DNA of 64,000 nucleotides from CAYNWT01 sp964450955. GTDB taxonomy: Bacteria; Planctomycetota; Planctomycetia; Planctomycetales; Planctomycetaceae. Below are positions 60,420 to 64,000 of the stretch, in pieces. Location of the stretch: contig CAYVFI010000012.1 of assembly GCA_964450955.1 (NCBI GenBank), positions 62,001-126,000 on the forward strand, given 5' to 3'. Every line of letters begins with the position of its first letter. Within the stretch, counting starts at the first letter, position 1. The notes under the pieces were generated by a model. It was not told the origin of the DNA and made no database searches. It was given only the letters and a program-made list of their open reading frames with translations. A program made the translations under genes and the position numbers.

Positions 60420-62000
60420 ATGAACAGACTGCTTTTTAGCTTGCTTGCCCTGGTTCTTGTTTCGCCAACGATTGCAGCGGACAAGCCAAACTTCGTGTTC
60501 ATCCTTGTCGACGATTTGGGCAAAGCAGATATGAGCTGTGAGGGGAGCAAGTTCTACGAGACTCCCAACATCGACACCATCGCATCCCGAGCGATGCGGT
60601 TTGAGAACGGCTATGCGGCATGCCAGGTCTGCAGTCCATCCCGCGTGGCGATCCAAACCGGCAAGTACCCCGCGCGGGTCAGGATCACGGATTACATTTC
60701 ACTGGGAGACAGTAACCAGCCGGAAAACTGGAACCGCAACACCGTGCTGCTTCCGGCGAAGTACAAGAAAAGGCTGCCGCTGGAGGAAAAGACCATCGCG
60801 GAAGCACTTGGCGAAAACGGGTACAGCACCTTCTTTGCTGGCAAGTGGCACCTCGGCGACGACGGGCACACTCCGTCAGAGCAGGGCTATCAGGTCAACG
60901 CTGGAGGCTATCATTTCGGCACACCGCCGGGCGGCTACTTTGCTCCGTACCGAAATCCGAAACTGGATGATGGACCGGCCGGCGAAGTTCTGCCACTGCG
61001 GCTTGGTCGCGAGACAGCGAAGTTCATTCGCAATCATAAGGACAAGCCGTTCTACGCGATGTTGTCGTTTTATTCGGTGCACGGGCCGATTCAAAGCACG
61101 CAGGAACTGTGGAAGAAGTACCAGGCGAAAGCGGAGAAGATGGGGCTGACCGGAGAGGACAAACAGCGGTTCATCATCGACCGTTCAAAAGAGGTCCGGC
61201 AAATTCAGGATCACCCGGTCTACGCGGGCATGATGGAATCGATGGATGCTGCCGTTGGCCTGGTTCTGAAAGCTTTGGATGAAACCGGCACCGCAGACAA
61301 CACGGTCGTCATCTTCACCGGCGACAATGGCGGCGTCTCATCCGGCGACGGTTTCGCGACCAGCAGTCTGCCTTTCCGAGGCGGTAAAGGGCGGCAATGG
61401 GAAGGCGGTTTTCGCGAACCGTACTACATCGCATGGCCGGGTGTGACAGATGGAAGTTCAACCAACGTGCCAGCAACAGGAACCGACTTCTACCCGACCA
61501 TGTTGGATATCGCCGGCATCGATTTGATGCCCGAGCAACACAAAGACGGTGTCAGCCTGGTTCCGGTTCTTAAAGGCGACAAGATTGCCGATCGTGATCT
61601 CTTTTGGCATTACCCGCACTACGGTAACCAGGGCGGCGAACCCAGCAGTGTGATTCGACGCGGTGACTGGAAGCTAATTCATTACTACGAAGACAACCGC
61701 CGCGAGCTTTACAACATTGTTCTGGACGTGGGCGAGCAAAACGATATGGCGGCACGACAGCCGAAACGACTCGCGGAACTTGGCAAGGCGCTGGAAGCGT
61801 GGCTCAAGTCAGTCGATGCGTCACTGCCTACGAAGAACCCGAAGTGGGACGAAGCAAAGTACGCGCAGCAGATAGAGAAGCTGCACAAAAACGGCCACCC
61901 AAGGCGAGAGCGAGAACACGCCCGGTTCCTCCAGCCCGATTTCGTCCCGCGCGGTGGCTGGTGGCAGGATCGCGGCAGGAAAATGAAAGAGAAGAAGTAG
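60420..62000 (+). CDS. Secreted arylsulfatase-type sulfatase
   Basis: The 526-residue protein starts at the ATG at 60420, which gives a clean signal peptide (LLFSLLALVLVSPTIAAD); an ATG 13 codons earlier adds only basic residues. The core has metal residues Asp31-Asp32 (LVDDLGKAD), formylglycine Cys71 in CSPSRVAIQTG, the AGKWHLGDDG segment, and IFTGDNGGVSSGDG. The C-terminal subdomain (HYPHYGNQGGEPSSVIRRGDWKLIHYYEDNRRELYNI) is typical. It ends with a basic tail (RREREHARFLQ...GRKMKEKK). It would remove sulfate esters from polysaccharides in the periplasm or outside. It is divergent from the RDD gene, sharing the region with the nearby second sulfatase. Confidence 0.93.
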   Translation: MNRLLFSLLALVLVSPTIAADKPNFVFILVDDLGKADMSCEGSKFYETPNIDTIASRAMRFENGYAACQVCSPSRVAIQTGKYPARVRITDYISLGDSNQPENWNRNTVLLPAKYKKRLPLEEKTIAEALGENGYSTFFAGKWHLGDDGHTPSEQGYQVNAGGYHFGTPPGGYFAPYRNPKLDDGPAGEVLPLRLGRETAKFIRNHKDKPFYAMLSFYSVHGPIQSTQELWKKYQAKAEKMGLTGEDKQRFIIDRSKEVRQIQDHPVYAGMMESMDAAVGLVLKALDETGTADNTVVIFTGDNGGVSSGDGFATSSLPFRGGKGRQWEGGFREPYYIAWPGVTDGSSTNVPATGTDFYPTMLDIAGIDLMPEQHKDGVSLVPVLKGDKIADRDLFWHYPHYGNQGGEPSSVIRRGDWKLIHYYEDNRRELYNIVLDVGEQNDMAARQPKRLAELGKALEAWLKSVDASLPTKNPKWDEAKYAQQIEKLHKNGHPRREREHARFLQPDFVPRGGWWQDRGRKMKEKK

Positions 62001-62272
62001 CCGAAAGCGTCACTGGCTACGTCACCCCGTCACCCCGGCAGTTTGGCAAATCAAACCGCGTTTAGCGGCTTGTCCTAAGCGTGCCATGCGCGAAGGCTGG
62101 GTGAAGGTCTTGCCTTCTATTTCTTTCACGGGACGTCTGTGGAGTCGATCAAGGAGAGGGGCTCAGCCCGGAGAAACGCAAGACAAACTGCCTCACCCCG
62201 AAGACAGACTCGGACAAGGTGTGAGTCTGATGGTTTGCACGGCGCGCGAAGCCTTCTTCACTCTGACAGTGC
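62001..62272. other. Intergenic region
   Basis: About 272 bp between convergent genes. No terminator with a U-run or coding frame is evident. Confidence 0.3.
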
Positions 62273-63622
62273 TTAAACGGCCAAATCGTCCTTGCTCGGT
62301 ACAGCCAGCCCGGCTCCGGAAAACAGCGCCAATCCGAACGTGATCGGACCCAAACGGCCGATAAACATCAGCCCGACGATAAGACACTTCGCAAGCGGTT
62401 CCAGCTCAGCAGTCAATCCACGCGAGAGTCCCACGGTTCCTAAAGCGGACGCCACTTCAAACAAAATGTCTTCAAACGCGGCATCCTGAACCAGCATCAG
62501 GAACAGGCATCCAACGAAGAATACGAGAATATAGAAGACGACCGACGCGAACGCCTGAGCCAGTCGGTGGTCCGGAATGCGACAGCCCCAAAATGTGACC
62601 GTATGGCGGCCATGCAGCGTGCTCCACACTGTGGCGACCGCGGCCGACACAGATGTTGTCTTAAGGCCACCGCCAGTCCCCGATGGCGAACTACCCACAA
62701 TCATCAGAAGCAAGACCAAAAGTGTTGTGGCCGGCGACAACGCTGAGATGTCAGCCGAATTGAAACCGACTGTTGTTAGCGCAGAGATTGTTTGGAATCC
62801 CGTCACCAGAAGCCGCTCTTCACTTGGTAGCGCGCGGTACGATGGTTCAATTAGAAAAACTGCGATCCAACCACCAATCATAATCCACAGTGTTGCATGC
62901 AGGATAATGCGAGTCGTCAACGTGCGGCGTTTTTTGAGGCCAGTGAATGTCCAAAAGGAGTCGCTCAAAACCAGAAAACCGATCGCTCCACCAAGGCTTA
63001 GTCCCGAGACAATTGCGTTCACCCAAAAGTTGTCAGCGAACTGCACCAAGCTGTCCGGGAACACACTGAAGCCCGCCGTACAAAACGAACTGACGGAATG
63101 AAAAATCGCCGGCCAAAGTGGATCCGCAACGCCCGCATCTCGAAACACGAAAAACAACGCGATGGCGCCCACGATCTCAAAAGCAGCCGTAAAAAAAACC
63201 ACGCTGCGCAAGACGCCCGTCGCACTCACCCCTTCCGGCAACGAGAAACCTAAGCGAACGACATTTTCACGATCCTCCGGCAACTCGTGACGTCGCGCAA
63301 GTACCACGAATGACCCCAGCGTCATGTACCCGATTCCGCCAAATTGGATCATCACAATGATCGCCAACTCACCAGGAAATGAATACGACGCTGGTGTTGA
63401 GATTGTCGCGAGGCCGGTCGTACTAACCGCAGAAGTCGCCGTGAAGAGGTGATCCAGGGCATCGCCGGAAGCATCTTCGTGGCACCACGGAAGGCACAGG
63501 ACAATCCAGCCAAGCAAAACGTAGCTGGCGTAGCCTATGAGCAACAGTTTTGTTGGTTCGATCTGCGTTAGCTTGCGTCTCACGTCTGTTTTCCTGAAAC
63601 AATTCGTTGGCCGATTGCTCAA
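62273..63622 (-). CDS. TrkH/KtrB-type potassium uptake membrane subunit
   Basis: The 449-residue protein has about eight to ten hydrophobic helices arranged in four M1-P-M2 units. The four P-loop filter motifs are visible: SAVSTTGL (about 63-70), FCTAGFS, SALTTVGFN and SALGTVGLS, each with the central Gly required for K+ selectivity. The helix-break stretch VGSSPSGTGGGLKTTSV in the third unit matches the KtrB gating loop. It works as a dimer with a cytoplasmic RCK ring (KtrA/TrkA). No RCK gene is adjacent on either side within the window, so the partner is elsewhere or beyond the right edge. The length fits KtrB more than TrkH. Confidence 0.92.
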   Translation of the reverse strand: MSNRPTNCFRKTDVRRKLTQIEPTKLLLIGYASYVLLGWIVLCLPWCHEDASGDALDHLFTATSAVSTTGLATISTPASYSFPGELAIIVMIQFGGIGYMTLGSFVVLARRHELPEDRENVVRLGFSLPEGVSATGVLRSVVFFTAAFEIVGAIALFFVFRDAGVADPLWPAIFHSVSSFCTAGFSVFPDSLVQFADNFWVNAIVSGLSLGGAIGFLVLSDSFWTFTGLKKRRTLTTRIILHATLWIMIGGWIAVFLIEPSYRALPSEERLLVTGFQTISALTTVGFNSADISALSPATTLLVLLLMIVGSSPSGTGGGLKTTSVSAAVATVWSTLHGRHTVTFWGCRIPDHRLAQAFASVVFYILVFFVGCLFLMLVQDAAFEDILFEVASALGTVGLSRGLTAELEPLAKCLIVGLMFIGRLGPITFGLALFSGAGLAVPSKDDLAV

Positions 63623-64000
63623 TTGCCGGGAGCGTCAGTCCACATCCCTGGCTCGCCAACAACCGAGAAAGAGAGTACCAACACGTAAGTCGTTTTTGCA
63701 CTGACCGAAGAGGGAAGGAACGGGAAGCCAGTTAGGGACAGCGACTTCTTGTTTAAGTGTGCAAGCTCAACTCGGTTGCATTCGTTTGGAACAGAACCAC
63801 TCATGGGCACCGCTGTGGCAGGACTGAAAAAACATGAGTGCCCCATGAGTGTCGATTAGTGGTTCAAACATTTTAGCAAGAAGGACCACTTCCTGCGGCG
63901 GGAACGGACAACCGGCGTGGGTTCATTGACCAACGGAGCCATCCGGTTTTGCAACTTCGGCTGGCCGCCATTTGGGCGAATTTGCCACGATTTGTCGTTC
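63623..64000. other. Right-edge region without a supported gene
   Basis: Minus-strand frames are open from the window edge to about 63856-63930, and could be the tail of a gene that begins outside, but none has a recognisable domain. The stretch also holds the inverted repeat at 63798-63851. Confidence 0.3.
63798..63851. repeat. Inverted repeat upstream of the potassium transporter gene
   Basis: CACTCATGGGCAC (63798-63810) and GTGCCCCATGAGTG (63838-63851) are reverse complements with one bulged base, around a 27-nt loop. The right arm also contains CATGAGTG twice in a row with CCC between. Confidence 0.55.

Noticed and set aside
63856..64000. Partial gene on the minus strand at the right edge
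   Set aside because: All three minus frames are open for part of this short stretch and none shows a domain, so a call would be a guess.

Overview
The window reads as a planctomycete chromosome segment (phylum Planctomycetota, probably class Planctomycetia; I cannot place it to genus). The evidence is the gene families: two secreted sulfatases with Cys-type formylglycine motifs, a PSCyt/DUF1587-DUF1592-DUF1588-DUF1585 cytochrome followed by its DUF1552 partner, a PVC-type CxxCH heme protein with propeller and HEAT-like repeats, a PEP-CTERM protein, and a giant RTX protein that opens with a LEPR-XLL-like segment. Many starts are GTG or TTG, and Shine-Dalgarno sequences appear only at some genes. 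I found no tRNA, rRNA, CRISPR array, transposase or phage gene.

Layout. 1-3.8 kb: a partial methyltransferase (-), an MsbA-like ABC exporter and an ELM1-family protein, which look like envelope glycolipid functions. 3.9-8.6 kb: a 1581-residue secreted RTX protein with four spondin-type modules. 9.0-11.9 kb: xylose isomerase (-) and a ribonucleotide reductase small subunit whose residues mark it as class Ic (Phe in place of the radical Tyr). 11.9-22.2 kb: an unknown cytoplasmic protein and a run of exported proteins (carboxypeptidase-regulatory-like, secretin-like, PEP-CTERM, TPR/propeller/trypsin-like protease, PVC heme protein). 22.8-27.5 kb: an orphan membrane-fusion protein, then the three-gene NAD(P) transhydrogenase operon pntAA-pntAB-pntB. 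27.9-31.6 kb: the DUF1592/DUF1552 pair.

31.7-40.4 kb (-) is the most distinctive block. It is a tight six-gene operon: a squalene/phytoene-synthase fused to IspH, a CrtN/CrtI-type desaturase, an aldehyde dehydrogenase, a second CrtI-type desaturase, an ABC ATPase and an ABC-2 permease. It reads as a carotenoid (probably C30-type) pathway in which the last step of precursor supply is fused to the first committed enzyme, with a transporter attached. 40.6-43.1 kb: a CobW/ZigA GTPase, a small membrane-anchored protein and a fatty-acid-hydroxylase-type enzyme. 43.2-44.3 kb: an orphan mraZ, a candidate structured RNA with its own promoter and terminator, and a pair of related palindromes with compensatory changes. 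44.3-50.4 kb: selA, an FHA-GAF-PP2C phosphatase, recO, a BamD-like lipoprotein and LptE. 50.5-57 kb: a DUF2156/GNAT pair, a sulfotransferase, a ferredoxin-NADP reductase and a formyltransferase-GINT1-like fusion. 57-63.6 kb: two sulfatases around an RDD protein, then a KtrB/TrkH-type potassium transporter. The last ~380 bp hold no gene I can support.

All functions are inferred from recognised motifs and family knowledge; no database search was run.
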